A stretch of DNA of 37,940 nt from Ruminococcus sp. UBA3665 (GTDB lineage: Bacteria > Bacillota > Clostridia > Oscillospirales > Ruminococcaceae), in the NCBI GenBank assembly GCA_002373165.1, contig DFJS01000021.1, forward strand, positions 1-37,940, read 5' to 3'. Positions within the stretch are counted from its first letter, which is position 1. Each line of letters begins with the position of its first letter. The notes below the pieces were generated by a model, which was given only the letters and a program-made list of their open reading frames with translations, ran no database searches and was not told the origin of the DNA. Position numbers and translations under genes: made by a program. This document shows, piece by piece, positions 23,824 through 32,323 of the stretch.

Positions 23824-23856
23824 AAGTAAAATCCCTCCTGCGCTTGTTATAGTGAT

Positions 23857-23885
23857 ATTCTATGCAGAATCAGGATTTTTGTGAC
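23857..23885 (-). promoter_or_regulatory. Sigma-E-like promoter of spoVM
   Basis: Minus strand: -10-like CATAGAAT (23857-23864), 14-bp spacer, -35-like GTCACAA (23879-23885). The surrounding CCTGATT-CTGCATAGAATAT is almost the same as before the M50 operon. spoVM is a sigma-E gene in B. subtilis. CATAnnnTA would also suit sigma-K. Confidence 0.5.
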
Positions 23886-23888
23886 AGA

Positions 23889-24533
23889 TTATTTTTTCGT
23901 CAGCACCAGCATGAGATTTCCCTCCTGAACAGAAATTTCTGCATGAGGTTCTGACCCTTCATTGCTGAGTCCTAAGGGAAAAGAATTTTTCAGCTCTGCA
24001 TTTTCAAGCGGATATTTTGCGCCTCTGATTGTCACGCCTTTGCAGACTTCTGATAAGGCAAAGACTGAAAAACTGGGAAAGCTGTGCCGGAAAAATGATA
24101 TTTTCTTCCCTGCATTCAGATTTTTAATCACCTGCTTTTTATAATAAAATTCAGCAGTCAGATTTTCTTCTGCAATTGCACGGAGAAGCTGGAAATTAGC
24201 AATGCTGTGATCGATTCTGTCACCGCCGAACGCCCCGTAAATCATAAAATCTGTACGTCCCTTTTCTTTTCCGAACTGCACAGCCGCCCATGTATCAGAA
24301 ACATCTTTCTCGGCCGGATAACGAATAATTTTAATATCTTCCGGAAGACTGTCAGTATAAGAATCAAAATCGCCAATCAGCACATGCGGCCGGATATTCT
24401 GCTGCAATGCGCGGGCATAGCCGCTGTCCGCACAGAGAACCAGCGCATCCGGAAAAACCTGAATTTCTTCCTGCACTTCTCCGCCGGCAATGATGATGCA
24501 TGTTTTCAAATGCGATATATTTGAATATATCAT
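23889..24533 (-). CDS. thiN: Thiamine diphosphokinase
   Basis: A 214-residue enzyme that converts thiamine and ATP to thiamine diphosphate. Motifs: CIIIAGG, ADSGYARAL, LIGDFDS, then AEKDVSDTWAAV and AFGGDRIDHSIAN. I use the ATG at 24533 because it overlaps the rsgA stop (ATGA) and has AAGGAG 8 nt before it; a GTG three codons earlier is the alternative. Usually rpe lies between rsgA and thiN, but here it is absent. It is the last gene of the long operon from yicC. Confidence 0.95.
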   Translation of the reverse strand: MIYSNISHLKTCIIIAGGEVQEEIQVFPDALVLCADSGYARALQQNIRPHVLIGDFDSYTDSLPEDIKIIRYPAEKDVSDTWAAVQFGKEKGRTDFMIYGAFGGDRIDHSIANFQLLRAIAEENLTAEFYYKKQVIKNLNAGKKISFFRHSFPSFSVFALSEVCKGVTIRGAKYPLENAELKNSFPLGLSNEGSEPHAEISVQEGNLMLVLTKK

Positions 24534-25417
24534 AATTCCCACTCCTTGATTTGTTTTGCTTCTTCATACATTTCGCAGTAGCTCTGATGACGGCTTTCCG
24601 GAATTTTCCCGGCCCTGACAGCTTCCAGAACAGCACAGCCCTTTTCGCAGGTATGGGAGCAGTCATGAAATCTGCACTGATTCTGATATCCGGCAAATTC
24701 GACAAAGCAGTCGGCGAGTTCTTCTTTTCTGATGATTGCATAGCGCATAGTATCAAATGTCGAGAATCCGGGCGTATCGGCAAGATAGCCGCCGCCGCTG
24801 AGGGGATACAGCTGGGCATGTCTTGTAGTATGGCGGCCTCTGCCGAGCTTCTGACTGATTTCGGCCGTCGGAATGGCAAGTGCCGGGTCGAGTGCGTTCA
24901 GCAGTGTGGATTTTCCTGCGCCGGAATTCCCCGTCAGCGCACTGACTTTATTTTTAAACGCCTGCCGGACGGCTTCCAGCGTTTCCGGATTCTGATAATC
25001 CACGGGCAGAATCGGAATCTGAATAGAATGATATAACTGATAAATTTTCTCATACGATGCCAGATCGATTTTAGTCAGCAATAATAACGGCTGAATTTTT
25101 TTATATGCCGATACGGCAATAAATTTATCCAATAATCTCAGATTTGGCTGTGGTTCGCACATGGAAACGACAAAGCACAGCTGATCCAGATTGGCAAGCG
25201 GCGGACGGATAATTTCGTTTTTTCTCGGAAGCACTTCTGCAATGACATCCTGTTCCAGCCGCACCCAGTCGCCGACATAGGGTTCCTGATCTTTTTTCCG
25301 GAGAATGCCCCGTGCCGGACACTCTTTCAGAATACCGTCAGGGGACACTACAGTGTAGAGTCCCCTGACAGATTTGATAATCATACAAGCTTCCGGATAA
25401 TGCTGTACTGTCATCAT
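24530..25417 (-). CDS. rsgA: Ribosome small subunit-dependent GTPase RsgA
   Basis: A 295-residue, circularly permuted GTPase that checks 30S maturation. An OB fold comes first (about 15-70), then G4 LTKIDL, G1 TGNSGAGKS (163-170), G3 DTPGFS and the zinc site in CRFHDCSHTCEKGC. The ATG at 25417 overlaps the prkC stop by 4 nt; M12 (MIIKSVRG, 25384) is the other candidate. In B. subtilis the homologue is a PrkC substrate, and the genes are neighbours here too. Confidence 0.96.
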   Translation of the reverse strand: MMTVQHYPEACMIIKSVRGLYTVVSPDGILKECPARGILRKKDQEPYVGDWVRLEQDVIAEVLPRKNEIIRPPLANLDQLCFVVSMCEPQPNLRLLDKFIAVSAYKKIQPLLLLTKIDLASYEKIYQLYHSIQIPILPVDYQNPETLEAVRQAFKNKVSALTGNSGAGKSTLLNALDPALAIPTAEISQKLGRGRHTTRHAQLYPLSGGGYLADTPGFSTFDTMRYAIIRKEELADCFVEFAGYQNQCRFHDCSHTCEKGCAVLEAVRAGKIPESRHQSYCEMYEEAKQIKEWEL

Positions 25418-27774
25418 TCGTTGGAAGGAGCATCTTCAGAAGGTGTTACGATAGTCTGACCATCAGGATCAGTAGATGCTTCGCCGGATGTTTCAGCAAC
25501 AGTTTCTGTTGTTTCTGCTGCGGGTGTTTCCACAATAGGTTCATCCGTAGGCAGTTCAAACGGGAAATCGGGCTGAACGGGTTCCTGAGGTTCTTCTTCA
25601 ACCGGTGCAGCGGTTTCGATAATCGGGTCTGTTACGACAACCGGAGGTTCTGTAATCACAGGAGCTTCTGTCGGATGATTGATGCCGCCGACGGCCTCGA
25701 ATGCGCCCTGAACGTCTTCACGCACGGCAGTATAGGAAATATTAGTAAAATCGAAGTTATACACGCCGAGTTCTGTCTGCTGGTTTGTAGCATAGTTACT
25801 CAGGATGACAACAATCTGCTGTGTGCCTGTGCCTTCTACGGGAGTATTGACTGTGCCGTTGGAGAAGGCGGCATTGATCGTGCTGCTGTATGCGATGGTA
25901 GTGCCATTGCTGTCCAGGAAGTCCAGTACAAAGCGTCCGGCAGCATTGGAGGGCAGTGTCAGGGAGAACGGAACAATGCCTGTGGGGTCCTGACCGTTGC
26001 TGTAAGTCAGTGTAATTTCTGTACCGGCTTCTACTTTCTGGCCGGGTTCAATGCTCTGTGCAATGACGATATTTTCTTCTTCTGTAGAAGGAGCTTCCTG
26101 TGTGATTACTTTCAGGCCGTAATAATCGCAGAGAGTTTTTGCATGTTCCAGTGTATCGCCGACCATGTTCTGAATTTCTACAGAAGGATCGCTTACGCCC
26201 TTGCTGATATACACAATGATAGTAGAGCCTGCTTCTGCCTGTTCGCCGGCAGCGGGTTCGGTACGGATGACTTTGGAAGCCTCTACGCCTTCGGAGCTGA
26301 GTTCATATCTCTGGTCGATGACGAAATCTTCCTGTTCCAGAATTTTCTTAGCATATTCATAGTGATAATTCTTGACATCCGGAACATCTACCATGCTGAT
26401 GCCGAGGGAAACGTTGACATAGACGGTCTGGCCGGTTGTTACGGCATCGCCGACAGCGATATCCTGGAAGTAGATGACATCTTTCTCGTAAGTGGAATTT
26501 TCTGTTTCATTAATCTGGATATCCAGATAGCTGTAAGAATCCTTGGCTTCGTAATAATCCATGCCGACAAGGTTAGGCATCTCGTATTTTGTAGCCTGAC
26601 CTGTTGTATCGATTACGCCCTTGACCAGCCACAGAATGAAGAACACGGCAACTACGATAAATGCGATAGTCACGGCAGTCATAACGGGAATGAACAGCGA
26701 ACGGGATTCTTCTTCCTCGCCTTCTTCGTCATCTTCATCCTCATCGTCGTTATCGTCCTCATCCTCATCGTCGTCTTCGTCATCCTCGTCAATTTCTTCT
26801 TCCTCGTCTTCGTCCTCGTCATAGTCTTCGTCTTCGTCGTAATCCTCTTCTTCATACGAAACAACAGCACGCTTTGTTTTGGAGTGATCCGAAGAAGTGC
26901 CTGCGGGCTGTTCTTCGACTTCTTCGTAATAGCCGAATGTCATACCGGGATTAGACTTGAAGCTTTCGATATCTTTAATCATATCGGCGGCACTCTGGTA
27001 GCGGTTTTCGGGATCTTTTTCCACTGCACGGAGGATAATTTCCTCCAGGCCGGCGGGAATATCCGGATTGATGGCTCTGGGACGCTGGGGCGTATTATTC
27101 ATATGCATCACAGCGATGGAAATAGGCTTATCGGCATCAAACGGCTTCTGGCCTGTCAGCATTTCGTAGAACATAATACCTACAGAATAGATATCGCTTT
27201 TTTCGTCCACTTCGTCGCCTCTTGCCTGTTCGGGGCTGATATAATATACCGTGCCGATTGCCTGGTCGGTTGCCGTAAAGGCCTGTTCCTTGGCCGATTT
27301 GGCAATGCCGAAATCCATGACTTTAATCGTTCCGTCCGTAAAAAGCATGATATTCTGGGGCTTGATATCCCTGTGGACGATTCCCTTGTCATGGGCGTGC
27401 TGCAATGCACGGAGCACCTGAATGATAAAATGCACAGAGTCTTTCCAGGGCAGGACTTTTTCATTTTCCATATATTCTTTCAGGGTAATGCCGTCGATAT
27501 ATTCCATTACCATGAACTGTAATTTATCAGAAAAACCGACATCATAGACTCTGACGATATTCGGGTGAGAAAGTGCCGCCACCATTCTGGATTCATTGCG
27601 GAAACGGCGCAGGAACTCCTCATTCTCTGCATATTCTCTTTTCAGGATTTTGACGGCGACTGTTTTATTATCAATAATATCCGTGGCTTTATAGACATCT
27701 GCCATGCCGCCCACGCCGATCAGTTCGGTAATTTCATATCTGCCGTCCAGTTTTTTGCCAATGTACTTATCCAT
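25414..27774 (-). CDS. prkC: PASTA-domain Ser/Thr protein kinase (Stk1/PrkC/PknB family)
   Basis: I use the ATG at 27774 (MDKYIGKKLDGRYEI), which has GGAGG 8 nt upstream; 786 residues. The kinase domain (about 13-270) has K42, HRDIKPQN with D136, DFG, and SPEQARG. A remarkable acidic stretch, 44 of 49 residues Asp or Glu (308-356), precedes the membrane helix at 359-385. Outside are three PASTA domains (about 397-462, 463-530, 531-600), which in this family bind muropeptide or lipid II. These are followed by a beta-rich domain and a Pro/Thr/Glu-rich tail of about 90 residues. It senses cell-wall state and controls growth or dormancy, paired with the prpC phosphatase. Confidence 0.95.
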   Translation of the reverse strand: MDKYIGKKLDGRYEITELIGVGGMADVYKATDIIDNKTVAVKILKREYAENEEFLRRFRNESRMVAALSHPNIVRVYDVGFSDKLQFMVMEYIDGITLKEYMENEKVLPWKDSVHFIIQVLRALQHAHDKGIVHRDIKPQNIMLFTDGTIKVMDFGIAKSAKEQAFTATDQAIGTVYYISPEQARGDEVDEKSDIYSVGIMFYEMLTGQKPFDADKPISIAVMHMNNTPQRPRAINPDIPAGLEEIILRAVEKDPENRYQSAADMIKDIESFKSNPGMTFGYYEEVEEQPAGTSSDHSKTKRAVVSYEEEDYDEDEDYDEDEDEEEEIDEDDEDDDEDEDDNDDEDEDDEEGEEEESRSLFIPVMTAVTIAFIVVAVFFILWLVKGVIDTTGQATKYEMPNLVGMDYYEAKDSYSYLDIQINETENSTYEKDVIYFQDIAVGDAVTTGQTVYVNVSLGISMVDVPDVKNYHYEYAKKILEQEDFVIDQRYELSSEGVEASKVIRTEPAAGEQAEAGSTIIVYISKGVSDPSVEIQNMVGDTLEHAKTLCDYYGLKVITQEAPSTEEENIVIAQSIEPGQKVEAGTEITLTYSNGQDPTGIVPFSLTLPSNAAGRFVLDFLDSNGTTIAYSSTINAAFSNGTVNTPVEGTGTQQIVVILSNYATNQQTELGVYNFDFTNISYTAVREDVQGAFEAVGGINHPTEAPVITEPPVVVTDPIIETAAPVEEEPQEPVQPDFPFELPTDEPIVETPAAETTETVAETSGEASTDPDGQTIVTPSEDAPSNE

Positions 27775-27807
27775 TCGTTGTGCCTCCATATTTATTTTAA
27801 AATAAAT

Positions 27808-28542
27808 TTAATCAGTAATAATGGCCAGAGAAATGTTATCTCTGCCGCCTTTGGAAAGAGCCAGGTCTACCAGAGCCTGCGGCATTGCCGCAAAAGAGCT
27901 GTTCTGCATGACTTCCAGAATTTCCTCTTCCGGGCAGCAGCCGGACAGTCCGTCCGAGCAAAGCAGCAGCATAAAATCCTCTTTGCAGGGAACGCGGTAA
28001 TAATCCGGCCGCACAATGCGTTCCACGCCCACAGCGCGGGTCAGCATATTTCTCTGCGGATGGTCTTCCATTTCTTCCAGTTCAATTCTGCCCTGCTGAT
28101 ACAGCAGGTTGACAACTGTATGATCACTGGTAATCTGCCGGATTTGTCCGTTTTCTACCAGATATGCCCTGCTGTCGCCGACATTGACGACAGAAAGCCA
28201 GCCGGGTTCTGCAAATGCCATCACACAGGTAGTTCCCATTCCGTAGCTCTGGTAATCCATTTTTGCTGTTGTATAAATAATATTATTTGCAGCCGATACA
28301 GACGAGAGCATCAATGCACGGAGAGCATCTGCACTCATATTCTGCTCATATCCGGCCGAAAAGTGGTCGAATATCTCACGCACAGCAAGCTGACTCGCCT
28401 GACTGCCGCAGTTTTCGCCGCCCATGCCGTCACAGACAGCGGCCAGCATACAGCCATAATATTCTTTTGCCAGTACCTCATCCTGATTTTCCTCACGAAT
28501 CAGACCAACATCTGTTGCGGTTGCGCATCGCAAAGCTATCAC
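27808..28542 (-). CDS. prpC: PP2C-type protein phosphatase (Stp1/PrpC)
   Basis: A 244-residue cytosolic metal-dependent phosphatase that removes phosphates placed by the adjacent kinase. Motifs: TDVGLIREENQDE, then CDGMGG, YGMGTTC, NVGDSRAYL, SDGLS and GGRDNIS. The metal-binding Asp residues (D21, D38) are present. It overlaps rlmN by 4 nt and is followed by prkC after 33 nt, as is conserved in Firmicutes. Confidence 0.96.
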   Translation of the reverse strand: MIALRCATATDVGLIREENQDEVLAKEYYGCMLAAVCDGMGGENCGSQASQLAVREIFDHFSAGYEQNMSADALRALMLSSVSAANNIIYTTAKMDYQSYGMGTTCVMAFAEPGWLSVVNVGDSRAYLVENGQIRQITSDHTVVNLLYQQGRIELEEMEDHPQRNMLTRAVGVERIVRPDYYRVPCKEDFMLLLCSDGLSGCCPEEEILEVMQNSSFAAMPQALVDLALSKGGRDNISLAIITD

Positions 28543-29594
28543 TCCTCTCTTTTTTCTGCATCTGATTCTGTCTCATGCCGCAGCTGACCGCAGGCGGCAT
28601 CGATATCGCTGCCGAGTGTCCGCCGGACAGTGGCATGAACGCCCATTTTTTCCAGATACTGCATAAATCTCTGTGCGGCCTGACGGTCGGCATGGAACGC
28701 GCGTTCTTTCACGGCATTGACGGGAATCAGATTCACATGTGCCTGCTGATGTTTCAGCAGGTCGGCAAGTTTTCCGGCATCCTGGGGGCTGTCGTTTTCG
28801 CCTTCCATGACGGCATATTCATACGTGACGCGCCGGCCGGTTTTGGCGAAATAATACTGACAGGCTTCCAGAAGCTCCGGCAAAGGGTAACGCCTGTTGA
28901 CGGGCATCAGCTGACTTCTGCCGGCATTATCCGGGTTATGCAGGGAAACGGCAAGCGTCAGGCCTGTGCGGCGGTCGGCAAGTTCCCGGATTCTGGGAAC
29001 AATGCCGCAGGTAGAAACTGTAACATGCCGCAGACTCATATTTCTGCCTTTCTGGTCAGAAAGCAGTTCCAGAAACTGCATGACATTCCGGAAATTATCC
29101 AGCGGTTCGCCGATGCCCATCAGGACAAGGCCGGAAATGCTGATGCCTGCATCGCGTTCTGTCTCGTCAATCTGGAGCAGCATTTCAGAAGCTTCCAGAT
29201 TGCGGACATAGCCGGCAATGGCAGAAGCACAGAACCGGCAGCCCATTCTGCACCCCACCTGTGTTGAGATGCACAGCCGCCAGCCGTGCTGATAATGCAT
29301 CAGTACCGTCTCGACGTGCTGACCGTCCGGAAGCCTGTATAAATATTTTACAGTATCATCCATAGAAGATGCAAGTCTTCTTGCAGCAAATAGTCTTTTT
29401 ATACAAAATTCGCTCTGTAATTTTGTACGAAGTGCCGAAGAAAGATCTGTCATCTGTGCAAAATCCGTTGCTTTGCGGACATGCAGCCAGTGATAAATCT
29501 GCGCGGCACGATATTTGGGTTCATGAAGCTCCTGCACAGCAGACTGCAATTCCGGCAGGGTCATGGAAAGAATATCTTTCATCAAGCAAATCAC
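28539..29594 (-). CDS. rlmN: 23S rRNA (adenine2503-C2)-methyltransferase RlmN
   Basis: A 351-residue radical SAM enzyme that methylates A2503 of 23S rRNA and also A37 of some tRNAs. Cluster cysteines C115, C119 and C122 (GCRMGCRFC), the GxGE-type MGIGEPL, and the substrate Cys335 near the end (DIDAACGQL) are present. The GTG at 29594 overlaps the rsmB stop (GTGA); an ATG at 29582 would give a start 4 residues later. It overlaps prpC by 4 nt. Confidence 0.96.
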   Translation of the reverse strand: MICLMKDILSMTLPELQSAVQELHEPKYRAAQIYHWLHVRKATDFAQMTDLSSALRTKLQSEFCIKRLFAARRLASSMDDTVKYLYRLPDGQHVETVLMHYQHGWRLCISTQVGCRMGCRFCASAIAGYVRNLEASEMLLQIDETERDAGISISGLVLMGIGEPLDNFRNVMQFLELLSDQKGRNMSLRHVTVSTCGIVPRIRELADRRTGLTLAVSLHNPDNAGRSQLMPVNRRYPLPELLEACQYYFAKTGRRVTYEYAVMEGENDSPQDAGKLADLLKHQQAHVNLIPVNAVKERAFHADRQAAQRFMQYLEKMGVHATVRRTLGSDIDAACGQLRHETESDAEKREE

Positions 29595-30883
29595 ACTGCC
29601 TTTCTGCGGATTTTTGCAGCGAAAAACCCGTCACAGTCTGCATAAGCAGGCGAAAACGTCATCCATCCGGCAGAGATGCCGCATTCCGTCAGGGGGACGG
29701 CTTCAAATTCCGGACGGGATTCCAGAAATCTGGTTACAACGGCCTCGTTTTCGCGTTTCAGCACAGTACAGGTAGAATAGACCAGAATGCCGCCGGGCTT
29801 GAGATACCGGGAAGCTATATCCAGAATGCGGAACTGCAAATCCGGCAGTTCTGCGAAGCTTTCCAGCGGTTTATATTTGATTTCCGGCTTGCGCCGGATT
29901 ACGCCCAGTCCGGAACAGGGCACATCGCACAGGATTCTGTCCGCCGGCGGCATATCCTGATGATAGTGTGCCGCATTCTGTACGCCGGTATGCACACAAG
30001 TCAGTCCCAGACGTTCCGCGCCCTGCTGAATGAGTCTGACTCTGTGCGGATGCAGGTCGAACGCATAAAGCTGACCCTGATTCTGCATCAGTTCGGCGAT
30101 GGTGAACGTCTTGCCGCCGGGTGCGGCGCACAAGTCCAGCACAGTCTGGCCGGGACAAGGCGCAAGAATCTGACAGCACAGCTGTGAGGCCGCATCCTGA
30201 ACATGAAACAGTCCTTTTTGGAACGCTTCTGTATGCTTTAGATCGGCCGCCTGAATCTGGTAAGCAAAATCGGAAAACGCAAGCTTTTCGGGATGCAGTT
30301 CCTGAAGGGCATCCTGTCCGGATTTCAGCGGATTGACCCGGATGCTGCAAGGCGGCGGCCTGAGGCTGTCTTCCAGAAAATTCCTGACAAAGGGTTCGCC
30401 GTGTTCTTCCAGAAGCAGTTCCAGCAGCGGCACAGGAACAGAATATTCTACCTGCATCGCAAGAAGCGCATCTTCCGGCAGAGGGATTTCTTTTCCTGCT
30501 CTCTGGAATTTCCGCAGAATGGCGTTTACAAATCCGGCGGCACTTTTTTTCCGGAAGATTCCTGCAAGACGGACGCTCTCATTGACGGCGGCACTGTCCG
30601 GAATGCCGTCACAGTATTTCATCTGATAAAGCCCCAGATATAAAATATATCTGACCGGAACGTCCATTTTTTCAGGTGATTTTTTATCGCTGTAAACCCG
30701 GAGAGCATATTCCAGAGTCAGAAGCCGTTCCGTCACGCCGTAATACAGCTGTGTGCAGAAGGCTTTTTCCTGAACGGAAAGTCCCGATTCTGCAAGAGCC
30801 TGATCCAGCAGCAGATTAGAATAGCTTTTTTCTTCCAGAGTTCTGATCAGCAGACGGACTGCTGTTTCTCTTGCGCTGTTCAT
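29591..30883 (-). CDS. rsmB: 16S rRNA (cytosine967-C5)-methyltransferase RsmB
   Basis: A 430-residue enzyme with a NusB-like N-terminal domain (about 1-130) and a SAM methyltransferase domain. Motifs: LDLCAAPGGKT (SAM site), CDVPCSGLGVIRRKPEIKY (PCS nucleophile helper) and VYSTCTV (catalytic Cys). The frame is open to 31000, but the ATG at 30883 overlaps the fmt stop (ATGA) and begins the typical MNSARETAVRLL, so the first 39 residues of the longer frame are a shadow of fmt. Confidence 0.96.
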   Translation of the reverse strand: MNSARETAVRLLIRTLEEKSYSNLLLDQALAESGLSVQEKAFCTQLYYGVTERLLTLEYALRVYSDKKSPEKMDVPVRYILYLGLYQMKYCDGIPDSAAVNESVRLAGIFRKKSAAGFVNAILRKFQRAGKEIPLPEDALLAMQVEYSVPVPLLELLLEEHGEPFVRNFLEDSLRPPPCSIRVNPLKSGQDALQELHPEKLAFSDFAYQIQAADLKHTEAFQKGLFHVQDAASQLCCQILAPCPGQTVLDLCAAPGGKTFTIAELMQNQGQLYAFDLHPHRVRLIQQGAERLGLTCVHTGVQNAAHYHQDMPPADRILCDVPCSGLGVIRRKPEIKYKPLESFAELPDLQFRILDIASRYLKPGGILVYSTCTVLKRENEAVVTRFLESRPEFEAVPLTECGISAGWMTFSPAYADCDGFFAAKIRRKAV

Positions 30884-31806
30884 TCGCCTAACAGCTGGCC
30901 TTTTTCTAGCTTTTTGCCCTTGAGGAATTCTTTCACGGGCATTCTTCTGCTGCCTTCCAGCTGGACTTCTGTAAATTGCAGCTGTGTGTGACCGCCGCAC
31001 TGGATAATAAAATTCTTTTCATCGACAACCGAACCGCACGGCAGATCAGAAGTGCCCTCACAGACAAGACTGCGGAAAACTTTCAGACGTTTTCCGCCCA
31101 GTTTTGTGAATCCTGTCAGTGCACAGACAATCCTGTGCAGTTCGCCGGCAGGTCTGGAAAAGTCCAGAGCAGACATTTCTTTCCGGATCATAGGAGCATA
31201 GCAGGAATCGGCATCGTTTTGCTTTTCCGGCGCAAGCGTGCCGTTTTTCAGGCCTTCCAGTGCAGGAAGAATCATTTCCGCGCCCAGTTCGGCAAGACGG
31301 TCATGCAGTTCGGCAGCAGTTTCATTTTCACGGATGGGAATGCTCTGTTTCAAGAGCATATCGCCTGTATCGAGTCCTTCGGCCATCTGCATGACAGTCA
31401 CGCCTGTTTCCGATTCGCCGTTGAGGATACAATGCTGAATCGGAGCGGCACCTCTGTATTTTGGCAGCAGCGAGGCATGAAGATTAATACAGCCATATTT
31501 TGGCAGATTCAGAATTTCTTTCGGAAGAATCTGACCGTAAGCGGCAACGACGATACAATCCGGCTGAATTTTTTCCAGAGTTTTAAGAGCCGTTTCTGCA
31601 TCTTCGCCCCTGCGCAGAGAAGTCGGCTGAAAGACGAAAATTCCATGCTCCAGTGCGGTTTTCTTGACCGGAGAGAACTGTAATTTCATTTTGCGGCCGT
31701 TCGGCTTGTCGGGCTGTGTAAAGACAGCGGCGACTTCTGCGGCGGCGGCCAATTTTTTCAGGCAGGGCACAGCGAAATCCGGCGTACCCATAAAAACAAT
31801 TTTCAT
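30880..31806 (-). CDS. fmt: Methionyl-tRNA formyltransferase
   Basis: A 308-residue enzyme that formylates Met-tRNA(fMet) using 10-formyl-THF. MKIVFMGTPDFAVP, then HASLLPKYRGAAPIQ with the catalytic His, and the C-terminal tRNA-binding domain are present. The ATG at 31806 is preferred over the TTG at 31809; GGGGAG lies 11 nt before the ATG (8 nt before the TTG). The stop overlaps rsmB by 4 nt. It follows def directly, the usual formylation/deformylation pair. Confidence 0.97.
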   Translation of the reverse strand: MKIVFMGTPDFAVPCLKKLAAAAEVAAVFTQPDKPNGRKMKLQFSPVKKTALEHGIFVFQPTSLRRGEDAETALKTLEKIQPDCIVVAAYGQILPKEILNLPKYGCINLHASLLPKYRGAAPIQHCILNGESETGVTVMQMAEGLDTGDMLLKQSIPIRENETAAELHDRLAELGAEMILPALEGLKNGTLAPEKQNDADSCYAPMIRKEMSALDFSRPAGELHRIVCALTGFTKLGGKRLKVFRSLVCEGTSDLPCGSVVDEKNFIIQCGGHTQLQFTEVQLEGSRRMPVKEFLKGKKLEKGQLLGE

Positions 31807-31814
31807 CAACTGGA

Positions 31815-32288
31815 TTACTCCCCTTCTTCGGAAATTTCTACAAATTCATCGACCAGTTCCAGGAATAATTTTCCGTCAAGATGATCGATTTCATGGCAGG
31901 CACAGCGGCAGCCAAGGCCTTCCAGATGCACTTCAAAGAACTCTCCGTTTCTGTTCTGTGCTCTGACCGTGCACTGATTGGGGCGGACAACATAGCCCCA
32001 TTGTTCCGGGCAGGAAAGACAGCCTTCCACATCGCGCTGTTTTCCGCTGGACTTGAGAATCACAGGATTAATCAGTTCTATCAGGCCGTTTTCGTCTCCT
32101 GCATCGATCACTGCAATCCGGCGGCGAATGCCGACCTGAGGTGCGGCAAGTCCGACCCCCTGGGCATGATAGAGCGTTTCGGCCATATCATCCAGCAGAG
32201 CGGCTAATTTTGCATCGAATTTTTCTACTGGCTTGCATTTGACATGCAAAACCGGGTCTTCTTTTGTCACAATCTTTCTGATCGCCAT
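31815..32288 (-). CDS. def: Peptide deformylase
   Basis: A 157-residue metalloenzyme that removes the N-formyl group from new proteins. Three family motifs: GVGLAAPQVG, EGCLS (metal ligand C90) and HEIDH (H132, E133, H136). It is of usual length. GGAG lies 11 nt before the ATG; 35 nt separate it from priA and 8 nt from the fmt start. Confidence 0.97.
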   Translation of the reverse strand: MAIRKIVTKEDPVLHVKCKPVEKFDAKLAALLDDMAETLYHAQGVGLAAPQVGIRRRIAVIDAGDENGLIELINPVILKSSGKQRDVEGCLSCPEQWGYVVRPNQCTVRAQNRNGEFFEVHLEGLGCRCACHEIDHLDGKLFLELVDEFVEISEEGE

Positions 32289-32323
32289 GATTGGTACAAC
32301 TCCTTAACAAAAAATATAAATTA

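Noticed and set aside
25675..27522. A 615-codon plus-strand frame opposite the PASTA kinase
   Set aside because: Antisense; its hydrophobic runs (V, F, I, L) are the complement of the acidic codons of the kinase belt, so they are not a membrane protein.
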